Source: Dryocola sp051307055
GTDB taxonomy: Bacteria > Pseudomonadota > Gammaproteobacteria > Enterobacterales > Enterobacteriaceae
Direction: 5' to 3'
Assembly (NCBI RefSeq): GCF_051307055.1
Contig: NZ_CP149994.1
Location: 2,542,001 to 2,606,000 of the forward strand
Length of the DNA stretch: 64,000 nucleotides
The translations under genes and the position numbers were made by a program. Every line of letters starts with the position of its first letter. Position 1 is the first letter of the stretch. Positions 34,592-42,582 of this stretch are shown here, in pieces. The notes below the pieces were generated by a model. The model ran no database searches, was not told the origin of the DNA, and worked only from the letters and a program-made list of their open reading frames with translations.

Positions 34592-36379
34592 TTAAAGACG
34601 GAACTGGTTTACCGCAACGGTAAGTTCATTTGCCTGATCGGTAAGGGCTGCCGAAGCGGTGGTCGATTCCTCCACCAGCGCGGCATTCTGCTGCACCATT
34701 GTGTCCAGCTGAGCCACCGCCGCGTTTATTTCGTTAATCCCTTTCATTTGCTCATCTGCCGCCTGGTTAATTTCCGCCATGATAGAGGTTACCGACGTAA
34801 CGCTGTCGACGATTTCCTGCATCGTGTCGCCGGTGTGATGCACCTGTTTCGCCCCCGACGACACGCTGGCCACCGTCGTATTAATCAACATTCTGATCTC
34901 TTTAGCCGCCTCCGCGCTGCGGCTTGCCAGGTTGCGCACCTCGTTTGCGACGACGGCGAAACCTCTGCCCTGCTCACCCGCGCGCGCCGCTTCAACCGAG
35001 GCGTTAAGCGCCAGTATATTGGTCTGGAACGCGATACCGTCAATCACGCCGATAATATTGCCAACTTTTTCCGACGCCGCTTCGATGGTGCCCATGGTTT
35101 GTATCACATCGCGTACCGACTCCCCGCCGCGGTGGGCAACCTGAGCCGCTGACAGCACGGCCGTATTCGCCTCGAGAGAGGCGCTGGCAAAGAGCGCCAC
35201 GGTAGAGGAAATCTCTTCAAGCGCGGCGGAGGTCTGCTGCAGGCTGGCGGCGGCGGATTCCGTGCGGGATGAGAGATCGAGATTGCCGGCGGTAATCTCC
35301 TCTGCCGCTACATGTACCGATTCGCTGCTGCTGCGAATCGATTTCATCACCACAGCAAGCTTATCCACAAAGCGGTTAAACGCGCTGGCAATCTGCGCCA
35401 CCTCATCCTTGCCATGCACCTCCAGGCGCTGGGTTAAATCTTCTGTTCCCCGGGCGATGGAGTCCATCGCTTCACGCACGCGAACCAGAGGGGCAACGCT
35501 GCGCTTGGTTATCTGCGTGATAATGAGGGCAGTAAGGGCAATCAATACAAAGAGCGAGGCGACTGAGGTCAGCAGCAGCGAGCGCGTAGCCGCCATGGCT
35601 TCTGCTTCATCCATGACGACAAGGATAAACCAGGAGGTATCCTTTACCGGTGCCGCAACCATAAAAGCCGGGCGCCCCAGAATATCAACCTGAACAGGAG
35701 TCTTCGACTGCAGCAGATGCGCCAGGCTAAAGCCCGGGGCAATACTGGTGATGGGTTTAAGGGTCAACGCCTCATCGGGATGGGCGATGATAGTGCCGTC
35801 CGCATCCATCAGCATGCCAAAACTGCCTTCTGTGGGGTGAATGGCGCGCACGTTGGCGATCACCGCATCCATATTGATATCCCCTTCCACTACGCCCAGC
35901 AGCTGGCCATTATCTATACGCGGCGCTGCGAAGGTGACAATCATTTTGTGCGTCGTGGCATCAAGATACGGATTCGTCACTACCGGTTTTTTGGCCTTCA
36001 TGGCCTGGATATACCACGGGCGCGAGGTAGGATCGTATCCCTGCGGGATCCCGGAAGGGTCGGAAGAGAGAGTCCGCTTATCCGGATAGCCAATATCGAC
36101 GTTCATAAAACTACCGGCGTCGGCAATTTGCGTTAACAGAGGGACAGGATCGGCATGGGTCACATGCGGGGTAAGAGAGCCGATCAGGGCGACGTGGGTA
36201 TCAATCCACTGATTCACCGTTGCGGTATGGCTTGCTGCCAGCGAAGTGAGCGAGCTGTTAATAGCCCGGGTGTTTGCTGAACGACTAATCGAATAATTAA
36301 TTAAGGTATTGACGAATAATGCACCGACTACAATTAACGTGGTGGCAACTAAAATTCTGGTGCGGAGCGAGGTAAACAT
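34592..36379 (-). CDS. Methyl-accepting chemotaxis protein with dCache periplasmic sensor
   Basis: 595 residues. Membrane helix at about 9-28, periplasmic double-Cache domain about 32-275, second membrane helix about 278-300, HAMP, and the signalling hairpin with E-A-A-R-A-G-E-Q-G-R-G-F-A-V-V-A. The distal sensor pocket shows R-P-W-Y (in D-P-T-S-R-P-W-Y), Y-L-D and V-E-G-D, which matches the R-W-Y...D signature of amino-acid-binding dCache domains such as Pseudomonas PctA; other ligands remain possible. It lacks the N-W-E-T-F tail and ends at Q-F-R-L. It is not in E. coli K-12 at this place. A sigma-28-type promoter lies 43 bases upstream, so it should be made together with the flagella. Confidence 0.9.
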   Translation of the reverse strand: MFTSLRTRILVATTLIVVGALFVNTLINYSISRSANTRAINSSLTSLAASHTATVNQWIDTHVALIGSLTPHVTHADPVPLLTQIADAGSFMNVDIGYPDKRTLSSDPSGIPQGYDPTSRPWYIQAMKAKKPVVTNPYLDATTHKMIVTFAAPRIDNGQLLGVVEGDINMDAVIANVRAIHPTEGSFGMLMDADGTIIAHPDEALTLKPITSIAPGFSLAHLLQSKTPVQVDILGRPAFMVAAPVKDTSWFILVVMDEAEAMAATRSLLLTSVASLFVLIALTALIITQITKRSVAPLVRVREAMDSIARGTEDLTQRLEVHGKDEVAQIASAFNRFVDKLAVVMKSIRSSSESVHVAAEEITAGNLDLSSRTESAAASLQQTSAALEEISSTVALFASASLEANTAVLSAAQVAHRGGESVRDVIQTMGTIEAASEKVGNIIGVIDGIAFQTNILALNASVEAARAGEQGRGFAVVANEVRNLASRSAEAAKEIRMLINTTVASVSSGAKQVHHTGDTMQEIVDSVTSVTSIMAEINQAADEQMKGINEINAAVAQLDTMVQQNAALVEESTTASAALTDQANELTVAVNQFRL

Positions 36380-36421
36380 AGCGTATATCTTCCAGGATAA
36401 TAATGAACTTATTTACCATTA

Positions 36422-36448
36422 CCATCGGATAGTTAAAAAATAACATTA
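36422..36448 (-). promoter_or_regulatory. Sigma-28 type promoter for the dCache chemoreceptor
   Basis: Minus strand TAATGTTA, 11 bases, TCCGATGG. 6 of 8 at the -35 and 5 of 8 at the -10 (CCGAT core) with exact spacing; 43 bases before the ATG. Confidence 0.6.
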
Positions 36449-36757
36449 ATTATTTACATTGGTAGTTTATAAAAACCTGATCAATATCAATAAGTTAAAT
36501 ATAGTGATTATATGAGATTTCTTCTGCAACAATAAGCATGATGCTTTTTTGATCTGTTGCTTTTTAAAGCAATCGCGCTTTTAAAGGCGCGGTTCTATGC
36601 GTTATTCGGCAAATTAAATATTTTAGCTATCGAGTGCCGATAAATAATATTTCGGGGGAAATATTTTGTCGCCGCGGGCCATTTTATTAGCGGCCCCAGA
36701 AATCGACCTGAGTGGTATGGTGAAAGATGTTTACTAACTTATTGTTTTAATTAGTAG

Positions 36758-36877
36758 ATTAAGGTTCAGCGAGCGGATAAGGAGCGCGCCATTCTCCAAC
36801 AGGAGATAAGCGGCGTAAAGCGCATCGGCAGTTTCATTATCAACGACAGCTTTATTTTACCAGAGCTGAAGATGTAA
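36758..36877 (+). pseudogene. Possible C-terminal gene remnant
   Basis: An open stretch of 39 codons ending TAA with enterobacterial-looking codon use, encoding a peptide with E-R-A-I-L-Q-Q-E-I-S-G and ending I-L-P-E-L-K-M. There is a stop directly upstream and no start codon or ribosome site, so at best a decayed fragment. The family is not recognised. The rest of 36380-36965 is AT-rich non-coding DNA plus a REP-like element. Confidence 0.3.
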
Positions 36878-36924
36878 ACGGCGCCTGCGTGACGGGTTAC
36901 TTACCGGTAATGACGTTCTTTTAT

Positions 36925-36951
36925 GGCGGATGGCGTCCATGCTTATCCGCC
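36925..36951. repeat. REP-like palindrome near yecJ
   Basis: GGCGGAT (36925-36931) and ATCCGCC (36945-36951) around GGCGTCCATGCTT. Same style as the elements after cheW and between araF and araG; it lies just past the yecJ stop. Confidence 0.7.
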
Positions 36952-36965
36952 CTGGCGCTCCTGAC

Positions 36966-37217
36966 TTAATGCGCCTCTTTTTGCGGCGTGAATTTCAGTT
37001 CAATAAGCGCAATTGCCTTCTGGATAGCACGGCGGGTCACCGGATCCGCCGCGGCAGGATGGGTTGCGAAATCAATCGTCTTAAGCTGGCCTGCCATTTT
37101 GTCGCGCACTTCAACCGGGGCGATAACGTCAATCACGTCCAGAATTTGTTTAATCACCAGCTGGCAGGCGACCACATCGGAGACCAGCTCCTGGTCGGCG
37201 GATAATTGTTCAGACAT
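36966..37217 (-). CDS. yecJ: YecJ (DUF2766) small protein
   Basis: 83 residues from the ATG at 37217, with AGGAG upstream; the in-frame extension to 37283 has no ribosome site. Acidic N-terminus M-S-E-Q-L-S, then helices with I-K-Q-I-L-D-V-I-D-V-I-A-P-V-E-V. Function unknown. E. coli yecJ also lies between the ara genes and azuC, which supports the assignment. Confidence 0.75.
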   Translation of the reverse strand: MSEQLSADQELVSDVVACQLVIKQILDVIDVIAPVEVRDKMAGQLKTIDFATHPAAADPVTRRAIQKAIALIELKFTPQKEAH

Positions 37218-37473
37218 CTTTCTCTCCTGTTTCATATTGCGCGCCATAGTACATGCGCCATGAAGCACGAGGCAACAATCCATTCTGCACGCCTGCCGGC
37301 CTGTCTCTCTTCACTCCGGCGAGAGGAGATCCTCTTCTGCCCTGATATTCGTTCCACCTCGCAAAATCTTATTCCCAAAAGTGCAGAAGGCCGTTTATTT
37401 ATTTAAGCTCGGGCATAATAAAGCGTAATCCCGATCGCATTAAAGAGATGCCTTTACGCCAGGTTACAAATTC

Positions 37474-37489
37474 GGTGACCGCCATCACA
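37474..37489 (+). promoter_or_regulatory. CRP-like site upstream of the second rhiT-like gene
   Basis: GGTGA-CCGCCA-TCACA, 9 of 10 key bases, 68 bases before the ATG at 37557. Confidence 0.55.
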
Positions 37490-37556
37490 ATTATTCGCCG
37501 CGCATCACTTTATAAGAACCTATCTTCTAAAAAATATAAAACACGGGTTCAAAATA

Positions 37557-39116
37557 ATGAAAAAGGAAAGCGGCCTGCCCGGCGAGCAACGCCCGGTGCT
37601 GTTACGTCACCAGCTGGCTTACGGTGGCGGTAACCTGCTGGGCAGCGGTGCGCTGGCTATCAGCGGCGCGTGGTTGCTCTATTTTTACACCACCTTCTGC
37701 GGCCTGACGCTGCTTGAAGCATCGTTTATTTTTTCCGTTGCCAGCATCATTGACGCTATCAGCAATCCGCTAATGGGATATTTAACCGATAACTTCGGCA
37801 GCACGAGGCTCGGGCAGCGCTTTGGCCGCCGCCGCTTCTTTTTATTGATCGGCATTCCGCTGATGATGTTCTACCCGCTGTTATGGGTGGAAGGCTTCGG
37901 TTTCTGGTATTACCTTTGCACCTACGTCGTTTTCGAGCTTATCTATACCTCGGTAATGGTGCCATATGAAACGCTGGCGACTGAAATGACCAGCGATTTC
38001 ACGCTGCGCTCCAGACTGACCGGCTATAAAGCGATTTTCGGCAAGCTTGCCAACTTCCTCGCCGCCTTTATTCCGGGACAGTTTATTCTGCTTTATGGTA
38101 AAGATTCCGCTCAACCATTCTTCCTGACGGGGCTCACCTATGGCGTTATTTTATGCGCCGCAATTGCCTGCCTCTATTTCTCTTCCTGGGAACATCTCCG
38201 TCCAGAAGAGAGGGTGCAAAAAGCGAAGACGTCGCTGGCCAGAACCTTGACTGGTCTGGCTGCCGATATGCGTTCAACCTTTTATTTGCGCGTATTCCGC
38301 AAACACTTAGGTATGTATCTGTGCGGCTTCGGCGCCGAATGGCTGTTCGCTTCTGTCTTCACCTACTTCGTCATATTTGTGCTGCAGCACGATCCGGCGA
38401 TGGTGGCGGGGCTTAACAGCCTGAACTCGATCCTGCAGTTAATTTCGACCGCGGCGTTCATCGCTATCTGCGTGAAAAAAGGGTTCAGCAAGCCGTACAT
38501 CATGGCGCTGAGCATCGTTATTTTCTCGGTAGTTTGTTATACCTCGCTGTACTTCTTCCACCTGCCGGTCCATATCGCCACGATCCTGATGTTCGGCATC
38601 ACCATTCTTTTTGGCCTGGGAACCGGCGGCGTTTACTACATTCCCTGGACGGTTTACACCTTCCTTGCGGATGTGGATGAAGTCTTTACCGGCCGTCGGC
38701 GCGAGGGAATTTATGCGGGGGCGATGACTTTCTCAGGCAAAATCCTGCGCTCGGTTATCGTCTTCACCATGGGTTCTGTTCTCAGCTACTACGGCTTCCA
38801 GTCAAAGGCGCACGTGCAGCCGGAAAGCGCGGTCAACGCGATTGCGGTTGTCTTCTGCGTGGGCGTAGCGGTTCTGGGGCTGGCGGCGATAGTATTCAGC
38901 ACGCAAATGAAGCTGGACCGCAAAGCCCATATGGTGGTGCTTGAAGAAGTTGCGCGTATCAAAGCAGGCGGCAAGCTCGAAGAGATCCAGCCAGAAGCGC
39001 GGGCGGTGATTGAGAACCTTGTCGGTCACCGTTATGAAGAGTGCTGGGGCAACAGCAGGCTGTTCAAATCCCGGGACGACGAAGTCGCGGTACGCGAAGC
39101 TGTTACCCATCCATAA
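37557..39116 (+). CDS. GPH-family sugar:cation symporter, RhiT paralogue
   Basis: 519 residues, about twelve membrane helices, with the same family signatures as the symporter at 1606-3195: W-L-L-Y-F-Y-T-T-F-C-G-L-T in helix 1-2, L-T-D-N-F-G-S-T-R-L-G-Q-R-F-G-R-R and V-P-Y-E-T-L-A-T-E-M-T, plus the same extended cytoplasmic tail with an E-E-C-W-G-N-S-like end. It stands alone between yecJ and azuC. Probable substrate is an oligouronide, by similarity. Its ribosome site is weak. It is not in E. coli at this position, so probably acquired or duplicated. Confidence 0.85.
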   Translation: MKKESGLPGEQRPVLLRHQLAYGGGNLLGSGALAISGAWLLYFYTTFCGLTLLEASFIFSVASIIDAISNPLMGYLTDNFGSTRLGQRFGRRRFFLLIGIPLMMFYPLLWVEGFGFWYYLCTYVVFELIYTSVMVPYETLATEMTSDFTLRSRLTGYKAIFGKLANFLAAFIPGQFILLYGKDSAQPFFLTGLTYGVILCAAIACLYFSSWEHLRPEERVQKAKTSLARTLTGLAADMRSTFYLRVFRKHLGMYLCGFGAEWLFASVFTYFVIFVLQHDPAMVAGLNSLNSILQLISTAAFIAICVKKGFSKPYIMALSIVIFSVVCYTSLYFFHLPVHIATILMFGITILFGLGTGGVYYIPWTVYTFLADVDEVFTGRRREGIYAGAMTFSGKILRSVIVFTMGSVLSYYGFQSKAHVQPESAVNAIAVVFCVGVAVLGLAAIVFSTQMKLDRKAHMVVLEEVARIKAGGKLEEIQPEARAVIENLVGHRYEECWGNSRLFKSRDDEVAVREAVTHP

Positions 39117-39134
39117 GCCTGAATTGCGGACACA

Positions 39135-39161
39135 AAAAAACCTGCCTCGGCAGGTTTTTTT
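39135..39161. terminator. Bidirectional terminator between the symporter gene and azuCR
   Basis: CCTGCC-TC-GGCAGG core with A7 on the left and T8 on the right. It works for the plus-strand symporter gene and, on the minus strand, as the 3' end of AzuCR. Confidence 0.9.
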
Positions 39162-39176
39162 TATCGTCAAGCTTTC

Positions 39177-39260
39177 TCAGAACATCGCGCCCGGCGGTAC
39201 GTCTTTGAAAGTTTTGCAGTAGTTTTCGAACATGCTTTTCAGAATTTTGCGCAGTTTCAT
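39177..39260 (-). CDS. azuC: Small amphipathic protein AzuC
   Basis: 27 residues with GGAG 6 bases before the ATG. It begins M-K-L-R-K-I-L-K-S-M-F and ends D-V-P-P-G-A-M-F, nearly identical to E. coli AzuC (28 residues as recalled), one residue shorter at the end. The basic amphipathic helix associates with the inner membrane; E. coli AzuC binds GlpD and raises its activity. The frame is encoded within the AzuCR small RNA. Confidence 0.9.
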   Translation of the reverse strand: MKLRKILKSMFENYCKTFKDVPPGAMF

Positions 39261-39312
39261 TATGTACTCCGGTTTTTATTTATACAGGTGTTGCTCGTTA
39301 TGCGCCCTATAA

Positions 39313-39358
39313 TATGACTCCCATCACATAAATCAACATCTTTGTGATGTCTCTCACA
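39313..39358 (-). promoter_or_regulatory. Two CRP sites at azuCR
   Basis: Upstream site TGTGA-TGTCTC-TCACA (39343-39358) is perfect. A second, weaker one, TATGA-CTCCCA-TCACA (39313-39328), lies between the -35 and -10 and would block the promoter when bound. CRP repression of azuC in E. coli fits this. Confidence 0.7.
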
Positions 39359-39475
39359 AAAAATAAATGTGGTTTTCACCGGCTGTACATATAAAACTAT
39401 TTGCAAATCCAGCACTTACCTGATTATCTGTTTCGGTGAATTTTTAAAACATTATTTTAATTTCGAGCGGCAACC

Positions 39476-40894
39476 ATGTCTGATAACCTGCCTTCCGCAC
39501 AAAAACGCGGCGTATCCTTAACCGCGCTGCTGGTCGCTGGCGCCTTTTTTATGGAGTTTCTTGACGGGACGGTGATAGCCACCGCTCTGCCGGAGATGGC
39601 GCGCACCTTCGGCGTGGACGCCGTGGACCTGAATACGGGCATGAGCGCCTACCTGCTTACCCTTGCGGTACTTATTCCCGCCAGCGGCTGGATCGCCGAT
39701 CGCTTTGGCGCGCGTAAAGTTTTTACCCTGGCGCTGGGTATCTTCACCAGCGCCTCCGTGCTGTGCGGCCTCGCCAACAGCCTTGAACAGTTTGTCGCGA
39801 TGCGTATTTTACAGGGCGTGGGCGGCGCGTTAATGGTGCCGGTAGGCCGCCTTGCGGTATTAAGAACGACGCCGAAAAATCAGCTGATCGCCGCCATAGC
39901 GACATTAACCTGGCCTGCCCTGGTCGCCCCCATTATCGGACCGCCGCTGGGCGGATTTATCACCAGCTATGCGTCGTGGCGCTGGATTTTTTATATCAAT
40001 CTTCCTCTCGGCCTTGCCGCAATGGCGCTGGCCTGGCGGCTGATACCCGACGTACACGATGACGAGCGCCGTCCGTTTGACGGCGTTGGTTTCGTCAGCA
40101 CCGCCATCGCCATGATCTCTCTGGTGTACGGGCTGGAAATGCTGGGCGGAGTCCGTATCAATATCGTCGCCACGGTAGCCTTACTGGCGACAGGCACGGC
40201 AGCGCTGTGGTTTTCACTTCGACATTTTAAACGTGCGGCCCACCCGATGATTCGTCTGGATGCCCTCAACGTGCAGACTTTCGGCGTCACGATGTACGGC
40301 GGCTCGCTGTTTCGTACCTCAATCAGCGCCGTGCCGTTTTTACTGCCGCTGCTGTTTCAGGTTGGGTTTGGCATGGATGCGTTTCATTCGGGCCTGCTGG
40401 TGCTGGCGGTCTTCGCGGGCAACCTGACGATGAAGCCCGGCACCACGCCGCTTATCCGCGCCCTTGGTTTTAAAAAGCTCCTCATCATTAACGGCCTGCT
40501 GAACGTGGCCGCCCTGCTCGCCTGCGCTTTCCTTACGCCGCACACCGCGACGTGGTTGACTATCGTTATTCTGTTCCTTGGCGGACTGTTTCGTTCGATG
40601 CAGTTCACCGGCATCAGCACGCTGGCCTTTGCGGATATTCCCGCACGGCAGATGAGCTACGCCAATACGCTGTTCAGCACCGCGACCCAGCTTTCCGTGG
40701 GGTTGGGCATCACGCTTGGCGCCATCGGGATCAGGCTGGGGGAGAAAATCAGCGGGTGGCTGGGCCTGAGCGCCCTGCCCGGCATCAGCATCAAAATCTC
40801 GTTTGCGTTGATTACGCTTATTTGCCTGGTTGGGCTGCTGGATTTGCTGCGCCTGCCGCGCAACGCGGGCAGCTCAGTTTCCAATAAGAAATGA
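39476..40894 (+). CDS. MFS efflux transporter, DHA2 (EmrB/QacA/HsrA-like) family
   Basis: 472 residues, about fourteen membrane helices. F-L-D-G-T-V-I-A-T-A-L-P in helix 1 (motif D1), G-W-I-A-D-R-F-G-A-R-K-V-F after helix 2 (motif A) and G-P-P-L-G-G-F-I in helix 5 (motif C) mark a drug:H+ antiporter of the 14-helix type; E. coli HsrA is a relative. Substrate unknown. No membrane-fusion partner (EmrA) is next to it. It is flanked by azuCR and the dhuI-like gene and is not present at this place in E. coli. Confidence 0.85.
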   Translation: MSDNLPSAQKRGVSLTALLVAGAFFMEFLDGTVIATALPEMARTFGVDAVDLNTGMSAYLLTLAVLIPASGWIADRFGARKVFTLALGIFTSASVLCGLANSLEQFVAMRILQGVGGALMVPVGRLAVLRTTPKNQLIAAIATLTWPALVAPIIGPPLGGFITSYASWRWIFYINLPLGLAAMALAWRLIPDVHDDERRPFDGVGFVSTAIAMISLVYGLEMLGGVRINIVATVALLATGTAALWFSLRHFKRAAHPMIRLDALNVQTFGVTMYGGSLFRTSISAVPFLLPLLFQVGFGMDAFHSGLLVLAVFAGNLTMKPGTTPLIRALGFKKLLIINGLLNVAALLACAFLTPHTATWLTIVILFLGGLFRSMQFTGISTLAFADIPARQMSYANTLFSTATQLSVGLGITLGAIGIRLGEKISGWLGLSALPGISIKISFALITLICLVGLLDLLRLPRNAGSSVSNKK

Positions 40895-40915
40895 TGTAAA
40901 GAAGGGATTAGCGCT

Positions 40916-40944
40916 AAAAAAATGGCCAGCAGCAGCCGGCCATT
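40916..40944 (-). terminator. Terminator of the dhuI-like gene
   Basis: AATGGCC (40921-40927) and GGCCATT (40938-40944). On the minus strand T7 follows directly. 10 bases after the dhuI-like stop. Confidence 0.75.
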
Positions 40945-40953
40945 ATGGCGTTA

Positions 40954-41592
40954 TTAAGCAAGGATTTCGCGTACGAACGCTTCAATCTCTTTATTCTGGC
41001 AGTTCTCGAAGAAGCACTGCTGGAAGCGCTCGCCGGAAACGGCCGTTTTTACCAGCTCAGGGTCAATAGCTCGCAGCGTGTCGAGATAATTTTCTTTCAC
41101 CACGGCCGCTTTAACCTGGCTGAGGATGCCGGCGTTACGAACCTGCGGCTCTTTACGCTCAACCGGATAACCTTCACCTTTACGCCCGGTGAAAGCCTTT
41201 TCGAAGATATAACGAACGTTCAGCTCCGCGCCCCAGCCGAAGCCTTTTGCGAACGGCAGCGCCAGCGCGTTACCGTTGTTAATCTGCGCGAACAGGAAAG
41301 CATCCGCCGGGTCGATGCAGTAGCCGCACATCACGCCCGGGTGGATATTCAGCGACATCAGCGCGCCCTGGCCCGTTCCGCAACCGGTCACCACAAAATC
41401 AACCGCTTTAGCGTTCAGCAGGATGCTGGCCATGATGCCCAGGTGGATGTAGGTCAGGTGATGATCCTGCTCATCGCTCATGCCGACGTTATAAACCGGA
41501 TACTCTTTCTCAGCCGCAACCGCCTGCAGCTCTTTAAGGATGATGGCGTTTTTGCCAGCCTGACTGTTTTCCATCATCAGCGCAATTTTCAT
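40954..41592 (-). CDS. RpiB/LacA-family isomerase, DhuI-like (unsaturated uronate isomerase)
   Basis: 212 residues from the ATG at 41592 (AGGAG 7 bases before); the longer frame to 41703 is rejected. RpiB/LacAB fold with V-T-G-C-G-T-G-Q-G at 68-76, where the Cys is the proton-abstracting residue of the family. M-K-I-A-L-x-x-E-N-S-Q at the start, N-G-N-A-L-A-L-P-F-A-K-G-F-G-W-G-A-E and F-Q-x-x-F-F-E-N-C-Q at the end are, as I recall, features of streptococcal DhuI, which isomerises 4-deoxy-5-hexosulose uronate. It is longer than ribose-5-phosphate isomerase B (~150 residues). A KdgR-like operator upstream and the GH105/GH88 hydrolases in the window support this role. Confidence 0.75.
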   Translation of the reverse strand: MKIALMMENSQAGKNAIILKELQAVAAEKEYPVYNVGMSDEQDHHLTYIHLGIMASILLNAKAVDFVVTGCGTGQGALMSLNIHPGVMCGYCIDPADAFLFAQINNGNALALPFAKGFGWGAELNVRYIFEKAFTGRKGEGYPVERKEPQVRNAGILSQVKAAVVKENYLDTLRAIDPELVKTAVSGERFQQCFFENCQNKEIEAFVREILA

Positions 41593-41707
41593 TCTTTCGT
41601 CTCCTGATTGGGTCACGGGCATTTTCGGGGAAAAGCCGTGATGAATAGCCATGGTGAATCGCATGTATGTACTAACCATACTATCTGACAAACATACTTT
41701 CAAATTT

Positions 41708-41726
41708 AATGAAAAATTGTTTTAAA
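41708..41726. promoter_or_regulatory. KdgR-like operator upstream of the dhuI-like gene
   Basis: AATGAAAAATTGTTTTAAA matches AATRAAAYRNYRTTTYATT at 15 of 18 defined positions; 116 bases before the ATG. A 6-base inverted repeat GTATGT...ACATAC lies between it and the gene. Confidence 0.5.
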
Positions 41727-41985
41727 AATTCAAGAAGGGCTCACATTTCTGCCGCCCGACGGCGAGAAGTGTGGATGGCGTTGCAGGCTGGCCAGAGGTT
41801 GCGCAAAACCTGCGGGATCTCCCGCTTAAGCGCCCGGGAAAGGCCCTGCTGTTAAGCAATAAATTTGGCTTAGAGATGCATTTTAGTCTGATTTTAACCA
41901 AACTCTTTTCGCTTTATAGCGCCAGCGATTGCGGCGCTTTCAGACGTGCTATCCTGTAAAAAAGTGCCAGCCGAGGCTTCCTGTC

Positions 41986-42330
41986 ATGCATCGTTCTTCT
42001 TTATTCATCGTCCTCCTTTTATTGAGCGGCTGTACCTTCAATAAAACCCCGGAGCCGGTCAAAAGCAGCGAGGTCGCGAGCGTAGTGCGCCTTGGATTCG
42101 ATCTCGCTCCGCTGCAAAAAGGAAAGGTGGATACCTTCATCGCGCAGTCCACCGCCAGCCATCAGTGCCAACAGTGGGGATATATCGCCGCCTTCCCTTA
42201 TGGCGAGCCGATAAAAACCTGTAGCCTGAGCAGCGGCGCTTTGTGCCTGAATCAGAAAGTAACGCTTGAATATCAGTGTCGCGGGGTGGGTATGGAAAAA
42301 TATCTTCGGGATGAGCTAATAGTGCAGTAA
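41986..42330 (+). CDS. yecR: Lipoprotein YecR-like, flagellar regulon
   Basis: 114 residues from the ATG at 41986. Lipobox L-L-L-L-S-G-C at about 11-17 gives a lipid-anchored mature protein with four further Cys (C-Q-Q-W, C-S-L, C-L, C-R) that could form disulfides. E. coli yecR is a FlhDC-controlled lipoprotein gene at the same place, between azuC and ftnA. Function unknown. Confidence 0.75.
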   Translation: MHRSSLFIVLLLLSGCTFNKTPEPVKSSEVASVVRLGFDLAPLQKGKVDTFIAQSTASHQCQQWGYIAAFPYGEPIKTCSLSSGALCLNQKVTLEYQCRGVGMEKYLRDELIVQ

Positions 42331-42582
42331 CCCGTTGCGAAAGGACACTGAATAATAACGGGGAGGCTGCGGAGATTTATCAAAGTCGCGGCGCCCCTGC
42401 CCGGAAACTATATTTCAGAAAGGGAAATAATTATTATTAATGCTATTTAGCGGTGGTGATAAAAAAGAATAATATTAGCAACCATTCGCATTACGGTAAT
42501 TTAATTAACAATTCATTTGCATTGTGGAAATTAAAAAAATAGAGTAGCGCCACTGTCGGATTGCAATTAAATGGAGTGCGCT

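Larger units (their letters stand above)
39134..39302 (-). ncRNA. azuCR: AzuCR dual-function small RNA
   Basis: A minus-strand promoter TTGATT-16-TATTAT (39336-39309) predicts a start near 39302. The terminator at 39135-39161 gives an RNA of about 169 bases, close to the 164 reported for E. coli AzuCR. It contains the azuC frame. CRP sites overlap and precede the promoter, in line with known carbon-source control. Confidence 0.75.

Noticed and set aside
36636..36643. GCCGATAA on the plus strand, a perfect sigma-28 -10 sequence
   Set aside because: The matching -35 position reads AATATTTT (5 of 8) and no gene with a start codon lies downstream on that strand, so it is probably chance in AT-rich DNA.
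41771..41959. 62-codon frame between the dhuI-like gene and yecR
   Set aside because: No ribosome site, no similarity I recognise, and it lies in the promoter region of two genes.
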